The translations under genes were made by a program, and so were the position numbers. From assembly GCF_910589175.1 (NCBI RefSeq), contig NZ_CAJURR010000035.1:1-15141 (forward strand): 15,141 nt of DNA, read 5' to 3'. This document shows, piece by piece, positions 8,577-15,141 of this stretch. Source of the DNA: an uncultured Lactobacillus sp. Lineage in GTDB: Bacteria; Bacillota; Bacilli; Lactobacillales; Lactobacillaceae. The notes below the pieces were generated by a model. That model was not told the origin of the DNA, ran no database searches, and saw only the letters and a list, made by a program, of their open reading frames with translations. How positions within the stretch are numbered: the first letter of the stretch is position 1; the number at the start of each line of letters is the position of its first letter.

Positions 8577-10655
8577 TCAAATTAAATGTTCCTCTATTAA
8601 TAACTGATATAAATCATTAGAATTTGAAACAGAGTTTAATTTAGTAATCCAATCTTTATTTTGAATACAACGCAATAAATTACTTAAAATTTTTAAATGG
8701 CTTTTTTGGTCTATAGGTGCCAATCCTATTACAAAATTAATAGGTTTATCCTCATTAAAAATACAGAACTGCTTCTTAAAATAAGTAAAAGACACACCTA
8801 ATTGGTGGACTCCTGATTGAGGAGTAGCATGCGCTAAAAAAACGCCGTTTCCTAATACCATGTAATCTCCACGATCTTCGGTCAATTCAATAATCTTCTC
8901 AATATATTTTTCCTCAATAATGCTATTTTTAAGTAAATTATCTAAAGAAAAAGAAACTGCTTCTTTCCAATTCATTTTTTGATCAGTAAATTGCCAATCA
9001 GAAAAGTAAGAGTTAAGGGAATGATTTTGATTACCTGAAGATTTATAAATATAAGAATTTAAGGCATTTTCTAGATTTTTAGGCTCTACAATTCTGGCGT
9101 AATTAGAAATAATATCCATAATTGTAACGATATTAATAGAGTTATTCGATGATTTAATTAATTGATTTTTTCGTAAATATGAATCTAAATTTAACCAGTC
9201 TGCTGTATTAGGTAGAGGAGGAATTTGAATAATAGGGGGAAAATTATTGGATGGGGAAGAGAGCTTGGTTGTGGATAGAACTAACTGGATATTTGTTTTA
9301 GATAAATTTTCGAATTCTATCATATTAAGTGGACCAATAAAGTTTAGTGTAGGATAACGTTGAGTAAGCTGCATTAATAATAATCTAGAAGTACCTATTC
9401 CGCTAGAACATACGACAGCAATTTGGCTTTTTTGCTTAGACTGACCAATCTGTAGACTTCTTAATGCACCGCTAAAATAAATCGTAATCAAAGCAATTTC
9501 ATCATCACTTAACTGAATCCCAGTAATGTCTTTTAAAGGACTTAGAGCAGCCTTAGTAATCTCAAAAGTTGCACGATACGAAGATTTTATTTGATTTAAT
9601 AATGGATTGCGATAAGAAATATGGTATTTAGCTCTATAATATGTTGAAACTAAATGGCTAGCTAACATGTATTTGAGATTATGCTCTCCGATTTCTTTTG
9701 GAAGTTCTATATTAGTAAGATTAGTGAATTCATCAATTATTTGTTGGGTAACAGGAATTAATCGATTTAAGAGAGGATCTTTAGTATTAATTTGTTGAAA
9801 ACTTTGAGTGGTAACAATTTCGGCTAAAAATTGAGTTTCGTATGAATTATGTATATCTTCGTCATTAAAAAAACTCTGTGCCCAAATATATATAAGAGAA
9901 GAATCGCTAGAACTTGTTCTATTTAAAGTGATTTGTATTGATAAATTAGATACTTTAATACGTTCAATTTCCCATTGCATAAAATATGCCAAAAGTATTC
10001 TTGAATCATCAGTAAAGGTATTTCCTGTAATTCGCTCCAATAAACATAATTGTTGAAGATACTTAGGAGAGAAAGAAAAAGAAAAATTATTATTTAATAT
10101 TTTTAAAACACTATTTAAGTTAGAAAAGATCCATTTTCTTTTTTCTTTCTCTTTCTCTTTACCTACTACTATCTTTCCCTTTCTTTTATTTTCAATAGTA
10201 AATTTTTTTGAAAAATCGTGTCGAATTATTTGTAAATCTGCTATTACTGTATTTTTACTAATATTAAAAATAACCGATAGTTGATTCAAAGAAGTATAAG
10301 GACGGGATATAAGAAAATATTTTGTTATAAGAATTCGTTCTTCTTTACTTAAATTAGGGAAGTGAAAGATATTTCTATTAAGCTCATTAAAAGAACTAAT
10401 TTGTTGAGCTTTTGTAGTATGAGTAAGAAAATAATTCTTTGCTTTGGGTGATAAGGTATACCCACTTTTTCTAATATTTTCAATTTCATCTATATTTTTA
10501 GCTTTTAATTCTTTGTTTAATTGTTTAATAGTATAAAAAATACTGCGACGTGAGATATTAAGTCTGTTTTCCAACGTTTCTATAGATATAGGAGCTTTTT
10601 GATTATAGAGTTCTCGAAGTAGGCTATCTCCATGTTTGGTTTTACTAAAATTCAT
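8577..10655 (-). CDS. MtlR/LicR-type PRD transcriptional activator with EIIB-like and EIIA-like domains
   Basis: A 692-residue PTS-controlled transcription regulator, predicted to control the divergent PTS operon. In order: N-terminal winged HTH (about 8-60, with SRRSIFYTIKQLN at 35-47); second Mga-like HTH (about 105-150); PRD1 (about 195-295); PRD2 (about 300-405); GatB-like EIIB domain with CSSGIGTS at 416-423 (C416 phosphorylatable); and EIIA domain (about 545-692) with LAHATP at 607-612 (H609 phosphorylatable). C416 corresponds well with the EIIB cysteine known in B. subtilis MtlR. PRD2 keeps H334, but the second PRD2 position is Y393 and PRD1 shows Y224 where a histidine is usual. The start has GGAGGG five bases upstream. 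Sampled stretches are very AT-rich, with 12 and 14 G/C per 60 bases at 8581 and 9001. Effector and substrate are unknown; control of the neighbouring PTS is inferred from position. Confidence 0.9.
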   Translation of the reverse strand: MNFSKTKHGDSLLRELYNQKAPISIETLENRLNISRRSIFYTIKQLNKELKAKNIDEIENIRKSGYTLSPKAKNYFLTHTTKAQQISSFNELNRNIFHFPNLSKEERILITKYFLISRPYTSLNQLSVIFNISKNTVIADLQIIRHDFSKKFTIENKRKGKIVVGKEKEKEKRKWIFSNLNSVLKILNNNFSFSFSPKYLQQLCLLERITGNTFTDDSRILLAYFMQWEIERIKVSNLSIQITLNRTSSSDSSLIYIWAQSFFNDEDIHNSYETQFLAEIVTTQSFQQINTKDPLLNRLIPVTQQIIDEFTNLTNIELPKEIGEHNLKYMLASHLVSTYYRAKYHISYRNPLLNQIKSSYRATFEITKAALSPLKDITGIQLSDDEIALITIYFSGALRSLQIGQSKQKSQIAVVCSSGIGTSRLLLMQLTQRYPTLNFIGPLNMIEFENLSKTNIQLVLSTTKLSSPSNNFPPIIQIPPLPNTADWLNLDSYLRKNQLIKSSNNSINIVTIMDIISNYARIVEPKNLENALNSYIYKSSGNQNHSLNSYFSDWQFTDQKMNWKEAVSFSLDNLLKNSIIEEKYIEKIIELTEDRGDYMVLGNGVFLAHATPQSGVHQLGVSFTYFKKQFCIFNEDKPINFVIGLAPIDQKSHLKILSNLLRCIQNKDWITKLNSVSNSNDLYQLLIEEHLI

Positions 10656-10711
10656 AATTTCCCTCCAGACCCATAATAATGTACTTTCTGGGATGTTTTC
10701 TTATAAATAAC

Positions 10712-10740
10712 ATTATATATATCAACTTAGTGTAAAAAGT
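10712..10740 (-). promoter_or_regulatory. putative promoter of the PRD regulator gene
   Basis: Read leftward, a perfect TATAAT lies at 10712-10717, about 57 bases upstream of the regulator's start. The -35 position at 17-base spacing (10735-10740) reads ACTTTT, a poor match that lies inside the leftmost operator-like box. A protein bound there would cover this promoter, so autoregulation is plausible but unproven. Confidence 0.4.
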
Positions 10741-10818
10741 TCACTTTTGTATGTGTAAGATGTGCAATAAGTGAACTTTTTATATTTGCACAGTAAAATG
10801 GTACAAATGTGAACTTTT
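10734..10818. repeat. three GTGAACTTTT boxes in the divergent intergenic region, candidate operators
   Basis: Box 1 (10734-10746, AAAAAGTTCACTT) and box 2 (10769-10781, AAGTGAACTTTTT) form a perfect 13-bp inverted repeat. Box 3 (10807-10818, ATGTGAACTTTT) repeats box 2 in direct orientation. The GTGAAC cores are 32 bp (boxes 1-2) and 38 bp (boxes 2-3) apart. Box 1 overlaps the -35 region of the leftward regulator and box 3 abuts the -35 of the rightward PTS promoter. This arrangement fits binding sites of a dimeric regulator that activates the PTS genes and controls itself. The assignment to the neighbouring PRD regulator is inference. Confidence 0.6.
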
Positions 10819-10846
10819 GGATGTTGATAAAACAATTTAATATAAG
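10817..10846 (+). promoter_or_regulatory. putative activator-dependent promoter of the PTS-transketolase operon
   Basis: TTGGAT (10817-10822) and TATAAG (10841-10846) are 18 bases apart. The -10 matches 5 of 6 positions and the -35 only 3 of 6, a weak -35 as expected for an activated promoter. The GTGAACTTTT box at 10807-10818 overlaps its upstream edge. I saw no convincing CcpA cre site or sigma-54 -24/-12 element here. Confidence 0.4.
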
Positions 10847-10872
10847 ACTCGTAAAGGAAATGAGGTGATCAA

Positions 10873-11316
10873 ATGGCCTTAGAACTTTTAAATCAAAATA
10901 CAGTTCAAATAGTAAGAAATAAACATATTAATTGGCAAGAAGCTATTAAACTTGCTTCTGTACCGCTAGTAAAGGAAGGTCGAATTGGACAAGACTATGT
11001 AGAAAATATGATTAATGCAGTTGAGACTGTTGGCCCTTATTTTAACATTGGGCCAGGAATTGCTTTAGCTCATAGTAGACCGATTCCAAGTGTAAAAAAA
11101 ATCAGTTTGACACTTTTAAAAACTGATTATCCGGTGAATTTATTAGATGAGAGCCACCCCGTAAAATTATGGTTTGTGTTAGCTGCCACAGATAATAAGA
11201 GTCACTTAAAAGTTATACAGGAATTGGCTGCACTATTAATGGATAAAAATAAAAATAAAGAATTAATGAATGCAGAATCAGTTAATGAATTGTTAGATGT
11301 ATTACAAGGAGAATAA
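10873..11316 (+). CDS. PTS EIIA component (mannitol/fructose/ascorbate-type EIIA_2)
   Basis: A cytoplasmic phosphocarrier that accepts phosphate from HPr on a histidine and passes it to the EIIB encoded next. The 147-residue length is right for a stand-alone EIIA_2 domain. The active site is in IALAHSRP (63-70), with H67 the phosphorylated residue. A second family motif, N-K-S-H-L-K, lies at about 112-117. The start is fixed by GAGGTGATC directly before the ATG, an extended anti-Shine-Dalgarno match. It is the first gene of the rightward operon and ends two bases before EIIB. Its sequence is visibly related to the EIIA domain at the C-terminus of the divergent regulator. Substrate class follows the EIIC partner (UlaA family); the sugar is unknown. 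Confidence 0.92.
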   Translation: MALELLNQNTVQIVRNKHINWQEAIKLASVPLVKEGRIGQDYVENMINAVETVGPYFNIGPGIALAHSRPIPSVKKISLTLLKTDYPVNLLDESHPVKLWFVLAATDNKSHLKVIQELAALLMDKNKNKELMNAESVNELLDVLQGE

Positions 11317-11318
11317 TT

Positions 11319-11615
11319 ATGAAATTAGAAGCATTATGTCAATCAGGATTAGGAAGTAGCTTTATGGTAGAAATGAATATTCAAAATCTTTTAAATGAAG
11401 AAAATGTAAAAGATGATATAAAGGTAACACATTCAGATGTAGGAAGTGCGACGTCAGATCAAGCTGATTACTTCTTTTTAGATCCAACTTTAGAAACATC
11501 GGCAAGTAGTTTACCAAAAGAAAAATTGATCATTCTAAATAGTTTAGTAGATGGAAATGAATTAAAAGAAAAAGTAAACGCTATTCTTGATAAGGAGGGA
11601 ATAGCACATAGTTAA
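11319..11615 (+). CDS. PTS EIIB component (UlaB/GatB-like)
   Basis: A small cytoplasmic phosphotransfer protein of 98 residues that takes phosphate from EIIA onto a cysteine and phosphorylates the sugar during transport through EIIC. The active-site loop CQSGLGSS at 7-14 starts with C7 at the end of the first beta strand, as in UlaB and GatB proteins. AAGGAG at 11306-11311, within the end of the EIIA gene, lies seven bases before the ATG. The next gene starts 27 bases after the stop if the better EIIC start is used. The fold assignment is confident; the substrate is not defined by this subunit. Confidence 0.92.
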   Translation: MKLEALCQSGLGSSFMVEMNIQNLLNEENVKDDIKVTHSDVGSATSDQADYFFLDPTLETSASSLPKEKLIILNSLVDGNELKEKVNAILDKEGIAHS

Positions 11616-11642
11616 TCCATGAATTTATATGGAGGAAAAGAC

Positions 11643-13022
11643 ATGAAGGAAATACTAAGTTTATTTGAAAGTATTGCTACTACTCCTGCTTTATTAGTTG
11701 GATTAATTGCAATGATAGGGTTGTTATTACAGAAAAAGAGTGCAACTGAAACTGTTCAAGGAACTATTAAAACTTTTGCTGGTTTTTTGATATTAACAGG
11801 TGGTTCTACTATTTTAAGTGGTGCGTTAGAGCCTTTTGCCAAAATGTTTAAGTTTGCTTTGGGAGTACAAGGTGTTGTTCCTAGTAACGAGGCTGTAGTT
11901 GCTATTGCATTAGTAAAGTATGGTACAACTACTGCTTTAATAATGCTAGTAGGAATGATTGTAAACGTAGTTCTGTCTCGCATAACTCGATTTAAATACA
12001 TATTTTTAACCGGACAAGCTATGCTATATGTTTCATGTTTAACAGCTGTAATTTTGATTAGTGCAGGTATGGGCTCAAGCTGGGAAACTATTTTGTTAGG
12101 TGGATTATTTGAAGGTACTTTGTTGACTGTAACACCAGCATTTTGCCAACCGTTTATGAAATCTATAACGCATGCAGATAATATAGCAATGGGACATACA
12201 GGAAATATTGGATATGCTATTTCAGGTTTAATCGGAAAATGGTTTGGCAACAGTAAAAATAGTACTGAAGATATTGAATTGCCGAAGTCTTTAGGTTTTT
12301 TACGGGATACGACTGTATCTATCACTATAGTAATGGCGCTTGTTTACATTATTTTAGCCCTTATAGCTGGTCCAACTTTTGTAGAAACCAAATTAAGTAA
12401 TGGTACCAATTATATTATCTTTGCTATTGTGCAAGCCGGAACTTTTGCTGCTGGATTTGCTGTCGTATTACAAGGTGTAAGAATGATTTTGGCCGAAATT
12501 GTTCCAGCCTTCCAAGGTATCGCTAAAAAAGTAGTTCCAAATTCTAAACCAGCATTGGATGTACCAATTATTTTCCCCTTTGCGCCTAATGCAGTTTTGC
12601 TTGGATTCTTTGTAAGTTTTATTGTCGGAACCTTAAGTATGTTAGTAATGGTTGCTCTTCATACCGTAGTTATTATTCCGGGAGTAGTAGGTCACTTCTT
12701 CTGTGGAGCTGCCGCAGCAATTTTCGGTAACTCTAAAGGTGGACGTCGTGGTGCTATCTTAGGAACAATTGTAAATAGTCTCTTAATTAGCTGGCTTCCA
12801 CTATATATCTTACCTGTATTAGGAAATTTAAAGATGGCATCCTCTACTTTTGCTGATACCGATTATTTAGTACCTGGAATTATATTAGGAAACTTAGGTC
12901 GCTGGGGTGTTCCAGCTTTGGCAACAGGGATTGTAGCATTTACAGCAACAGTAATTATTGTAAGTGTTCTTATGAATATGCGTGAAAAGAGTAAAAACAG
13001 TGAAAAAGTAGCCAAAAGTTAG
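11643..13022 (+). CDS. PTS EIIC permease, UlaA/SgaT (ascorbate-GAT) family
   Basis: The membrane channel subunit that carries the sugar across the membrane while EIIB phosphorylates it. From the start I choose it is 459 residues, close to E. coli UlaA as I recall it (about 465), with roughly ten or more hydrophobic segments. Family blocks visible include TIKTFAGFLILTGG (41-54), MGHTGNIGYA (183-192), QGVRMILAE (277-285), and LDVPIIFPFAPNAV (305-318). I prefer the ATG at 11643 because GGAGG at 11631-11635 is ideally spaced for it. The in-frame ATG at 11619 would put that site inside the gene and has its nearest Shine-Dalgarno about 20 bases away. The LTG segment reads LTGQAMLY (122-129), where UlaA as I recall it has LTGH followed by glutamines. 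Transport of ascorbate itself is therefore doubtful. Confidence 0.93.
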   Translation: MKEILSLFESIATTPALLVGLIAMIGLLLQKKSATETVQGTIKTFAGFLILTGGSTILSGALEPFAKMFKFALGVQGVVPSNEAVVAIALVKYGTTTALIMLVGMIVNVVLSRITRFKYIFLTGQAMLYVSCLTAVILISAGMGSSWETILLGGLFEGTLLTVTPAFCQPFMKSITHADNIAMGHTGNIGYAISGLIGKWFGNSKNSTEDIELPKSLGFLRDTTVSITIVMALVYIILALIAGPTFVETKLSNGTNYIIFAIVQAGTFAAGFAVVLQGVRMILAEIVPAFQGIAKKVVPNSKPALDVPIIFPFAPNAVLLGFFVSFIVGTLSMLVMVALHTVVIIPGVVGHFFCGAAAAIFGNSKGGRRGAILGTIVNSLLISWLPLYILPVLGNLKMASSTFADTDYLVPGIILGNLGRWGVPALATGIVAFTATVIIVSVLMNMREKSKNSEKVAKS

Positions 13023-13045
13023 ATTAATAAATAGAGGAGGAACAA

Positions 13046-15040
13046 ATGATGGAAACGTCTGAACTACAAGCGGTAAATGCATTAAGAATTTTAAGTGCTG
13101 ATATGATTGAAAATGCTAATAGTGGACATCCAGGTATAGCTATTGATGCAGCTCCAATGGCATTTAGTCTTTGGGAACATAATATGAATTTTAATCCTCA
13201 GGATCCAAAGTGGATAAATAGGGATAGATTTGTACTATCGGCAGGTCATGGGTCAGCTTTACTTTATAGCCTATTGTATTTCAATAACTTTGATTTAAAC
13301 ATTGAAGACTTAAAGAACTTTAGACATTTAGGATCAAAAACACCGGGGCATCCAGAGTATGGAGAAACAGTAGGTGTAGATGCAACTACTGGCCCATTAT
13401 CGCAAGGATTGGGAATGGCTGTAGGAATGGCTATGGCAGAAAAGCATTTAGCTGCTATTTATAATGAACCTGGATACAAAGTCATAGACCATTATACTTA
13501 CAGTATTGTTGGTGATGGAGATTTAATGGAGGGACTAAGCGAAGAAAGTTTAAATTTAGCTGGTGATAAAGGCTTATCAAAACTGATAGTCCTATATGAT
13601 TCAAATGATGTTTCGTTAGATGGTCCCCTTAATTTGTCAACTAATGAAAGTATAAAAAGAAGAGTTGAAGCTGCTGGATGGGATTATCAAAGAATTGAAA
13701 ATGGTAACACAGATATTGAGGGCATTACAAGAGCAATTGAATATGCTAAAACTACTGATAAACCTTCATTTATTGAGATTAAAACTACAATTGGATATGG
13801 TACTCCGCAAGGAGGAAGTAATGCGGTTCATGGATCTCCATTAGGTGAAAAAAATTTGAAGGAAATGAAAGGATTTTATAACTGGGAATTACCACCATTT
13901 GAATTTAATCAGGAAATATATCAAGTATTTGAAAAATTTCTTGATAAGAAAAAAGAAAAATATAATAAGTGGATGTCGATGTTTGAAAAATATCAGAAAG
14001 AGTATCCTGAAAAGGCCTATACATTGACTGTTTCTAAATTAAATACAGGTAAACTTAAGAATCCTTATAGAGTAGGTGAGAAAGTAGCTACCAGAGTAGC
14101 TAGTCAAACATTTTTGCAGCAAGTTGCAAAATATAATCCTGAATTTTGGGGCGGAGCCGCTGATCTAGCTTCATCTAATAAAACTTATTTAGCTGGTGAT
14201 GGTAATTTTACTAAAGAAAATCCAGCAGGTCGAAATGTATTCTTTGGAGTTAGAGAATTTGGAATGGGAGCTGCTTTAAACGGAATGAATTTACATGGAG
14301 GAAATCGTGCATTTGGAAGTACATTTTTAGTATTCACCGATTATCTAAGAGCTTCAGTACGTTTAGCTGCTTTAATGCATGTTCCATCAATTTTTATTGG
14401 TTCGCATGATTCTATTGCAGTTGGTGAAGATGGTCCAACCCATGAGCCTGTTGAACAACTGACAAGTTTTAGAGCAATGCCTAATTTAAATGTGATTAGA
14501 CCAGCTGATGCTAATGAAACAATGGCTGCATGGAAATTAATAGGGAACAGCACAACTCGTCCCTCTCTATTGGTAACTACCCGTCAAGCTTTACCTGTCT
14601 TAGCAGTTACTCAAAATGCGCCTATAGAAAAAGGTGCATATATTGCAGAAGATTCATATAAAGAAATACCTGATGGCATTTTAATTGCGAGTGGTTCAGA
14701 GCTTGCACTTGCATTACAAGTTAGAAAAATATTATTAGCAGAGGACATCGATGTTAGAGTGGTTTCAATGCCCGTTCAGAACTTATTTGACGAACAGCCT
14801 TTAGAATATCAAGAAAAAGTATTACCACCATCTATTTCAAAAAGATTGGCTATTGAAATGGGAGCAAGTATGAGCTGGTATAAATATGTAGGCTTGAATG
14901 GAAAAGTGATAGGAGTTGATAAATTTGGTGAAAGTGGCGATGGTCTTCAAATTGTAAAAGATTATGGATTTACACCAGATCATATTGTAAATGAATTTAA
15001 ATCATTACAATATGAAAGTAGAAGAGAATTAGTACATTAA
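13046..15040 (+). CDS. tkt: transketolase
   Basis: A thiamine diphosphate enzyme that moves two-carbon units between ketose and aldose phosphates, linking pentose phosphates with glycolysis. At 664 residues it is full length with all three domains. Visible catalytic features are H28 (GHPG), H68 (AGHG), H102 (GHPE), the diphosphate-binding GDGDLMEG at 156-163 with a downstream asparagine (N187), H262 (VHGSPLG), the activating glutamate E404 (REFGMG), and H466 (GPTHEP). AGAGGAGG at 13033-13040 precedes two consecutive ATGs (13046 and 13049), either of which could be used. It starts 23 bases after the EIIC gene, so it is probably co-transcribed with the PTS. Such PTS-linked transketolases are known in streptococci. 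It may be the only transketolase or a sugar-inducible paralogue; the window cannot tell. Confidence 0.95.
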   Translation: MMETSELQAVNALRILSADMIENANSGHPGIAIDAAPMAFSLWEHNMNFNPQDPKWINRDRFVLSAGHGSALLYSLLYFNNFDLNIEDLKNFRHLGSKTPGHPEYGETVGVDATTGPLSQGLGMAVGMAMAEKHLAAIYNEPGYKVIDHYTYSIVGDGDLMEGLSEESLNLAGDKGLSKLIVLYDSNDVSLDGPLNLSTNESIKRRVEAAGWDYQRIENGNTDIEGITRAIEYAKTTDKPSFIEIKTTIGYGTPQGGSNAVHGSPLGEKNLKEMKGFYNWELPPFEFNQEIYQVFEKFLDKKKEKYNKWMSMFEKYQKEYPEKAYTLTVSKLNTGKLKNPYRVGEKVATRVASQTFLQQVAKYNPEFWGGAADLASSNKTYLAGDGNFTKENPAGRNVFFGVREFGMGAALNGMNLHGGNRAFGSTFLVFTDYLRASVRLAALMHVPSIFIGSHDSIAVGEDGPTHEPVEQLTSFRAMPNLNVIRPADANETMAAWKLIGNSTTRPSLLVTTRQALPVLAVTQNAPIEKGAYIAEDSYKEIPDGILIASGSELALALQVRKILLAEDIDVRVVSMPVQNLFDEQPLEYQEKVLPPSISKRLAIEMGASMSWYKYVGLNGKVIGVDKFGESGDGLQIVKDYGFTPDHIVNEFKSLQYESRRELVH

Positions 15041-15059
15041 TGTTAAGGAGATATTTTTA

Positions 15060-15141
15060 ATGGCTTATTTAGTAAATGGTAATGATATTTTCAAAGCTGC
15101 TCGTGAAAACCACTACGCTGTAGGTGCATACAACACTAACA
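15060..15141 (+). CDS. fba: class II fructose-bisphosphate aldolase, N-terminal 27 codons (cut by window end)
   Basis: Only the first 27 codons are visible. They read M-A-Y-L-V-N-G-N-D-I-F-K-A-A-R-E-N and then H-Y-A-V-G-A-Y-N-T-N, which I recognise as the start of the zinc-dependent class II aldolase of lactobacilli and other Firmicutes. The enzyme splits fructose 1,6-bisphosphate into dihydroxyacetone phosphate and glyceraldehyde 3-phosphate. No catalytic residue lies in the visible part, so a related tagatose- or ketose-bisphosphate aldolase is possible. AAGGAG (15045-15050) is nine bases before the ATG, and the gene starts 19 bases after transketolase. Codon choice shifts to C-ending AAC, TAC and CAC, as in highly expressed genes. 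The gene continues beyond the window. Confidence 0.85.
   Translation, partial: MAYLVNGNDIFKAARENHYAVGAYNTN

Noticed and set aside
8122..8577. The 143-residue gene as a broken-off C-terminus of the regulator
   Set aside because: The regulator already ends with a complete EIIA domain, and the small gene has its own start codon and ribosome binding site and no EIIA-like motif.
10145..10160. Short CTTTCT hexamer repeat inside the regulator gene (about 2.7 copies), a possible slippage site
   Set aside because: The unit is six bases, so copy changes stay in frame and only lengthen a Lys/Glu stretch. There are too few copies to suggest phase variation.
10781..10846. Possible sigma-54 promoter, considered because PRD-type regulators can be LevR-like activators
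   Set aside because: No TGGCAC-N5-TTGCA element is present, and the regulator has no AAA+ sigma-54 activator domain.
10656..10872. CcpA cre site in the divergent intergenic region
   Set aside because: The nearest candidate, around 10731-10744, lacks the central CG and fails several other positions of the consensus.
11756..12325. A 189-codon open frame on the minus strand within the EIIC gene
   Set aside because: It lies wholly inside a well-supported membrane permease gene, has no ribosome binding site, and gives a sequence resembling no family. It is a shadow frame.
13046..15040. Split or frameshifted transketolase, as some PTS-linked transketolases occur as two half-genes
   Set aside because: A single uninterrupted 664-codon frame carries the N-terminal, pyrimidine and C-terminal domains with the catalytic residues intact.

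Overview
The window looks like chromosomal DNA from a low-GC, homofermentative lactic acid bacterium, most likely the Lactobacillus acidophilus/gasseri/johnsonii group. The reasons are AT-rich coding sequence, strong AGGAGG-type ribosome binding sites, a Firmicutes-type yheA-yhaO-yhaN-yhaM cluster next to a class A penicillin-binding protein, and a PTS of the ascorbate/galactitol superfamily. The species assignment is an inference from recognition, not from a database search. I see no rRNA, tRNA, CRISPR array or insertion sequence.

Region 1 (1-8106) is housekeeping. A leftward RluD-type pseudouridine synthase (54-902) diverges from a rightward five-gene run: class A PBP (1008-3065), YheA (3086-3439), the SbcD-like phosphoesterase YhaO (3445-4668), the SMC-like ATPase YhaN with an internal membrane hairpin (4646-7087), and the 3'-5' exoribonuclease YhaM (7087-8064). 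The last four genes are tightly packed or overlapping, which indicates coupled translation. A perfect 15-bp-stem hairpin with T-runs on both sides (8067-8104) closes the run, and also terminates the convergent transcript from the right.

Region 2 (8122-15141) is an accessory carbohydrate module. On the minus strand, a 692-residue MtlR/LicR-type regulator (HTH, PRDs, EIIB-like and EIIA-like domains) is followed by a 143-residue protein I do not recognise. Its C-terminus faintly resembles an AbrB/MazE hairpin. Divergently transcribed are EIIA, EIIB and UlaA-type EIIC, then a complete transketolase and the first 27 codons of a class II fructose-bisphosphate aldolase that runs off the window. The 217-bp divergent intergenic region holds three GTGAACTTTT boxes, two forming a perfect 13-bp inverted repeat and the third adjoining the putative PTS promoter. 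These are the best candidate operators for the regulator.

Working model: the PTS imports and phosphorylates a sugar or polyol that enters the pentose phosphate/triose pool through transketolase and aldolase. The regulator reads PTS phosphorylation through its EIIB cysteine (C416), EIIA histidine (H609) and the single classical PRD histidine I can place (H334). The substrate cannot be assigned. L-ascorbate is doubtful because none of the ascorbate-specific catabolic genes is present in the window and residues around the UlaA substrate site appear changed. The most novel items are the orphan 143-residue gene, the PRD histidine losses, the three-box operator array and the PTS-transketolase-aldolase combination.
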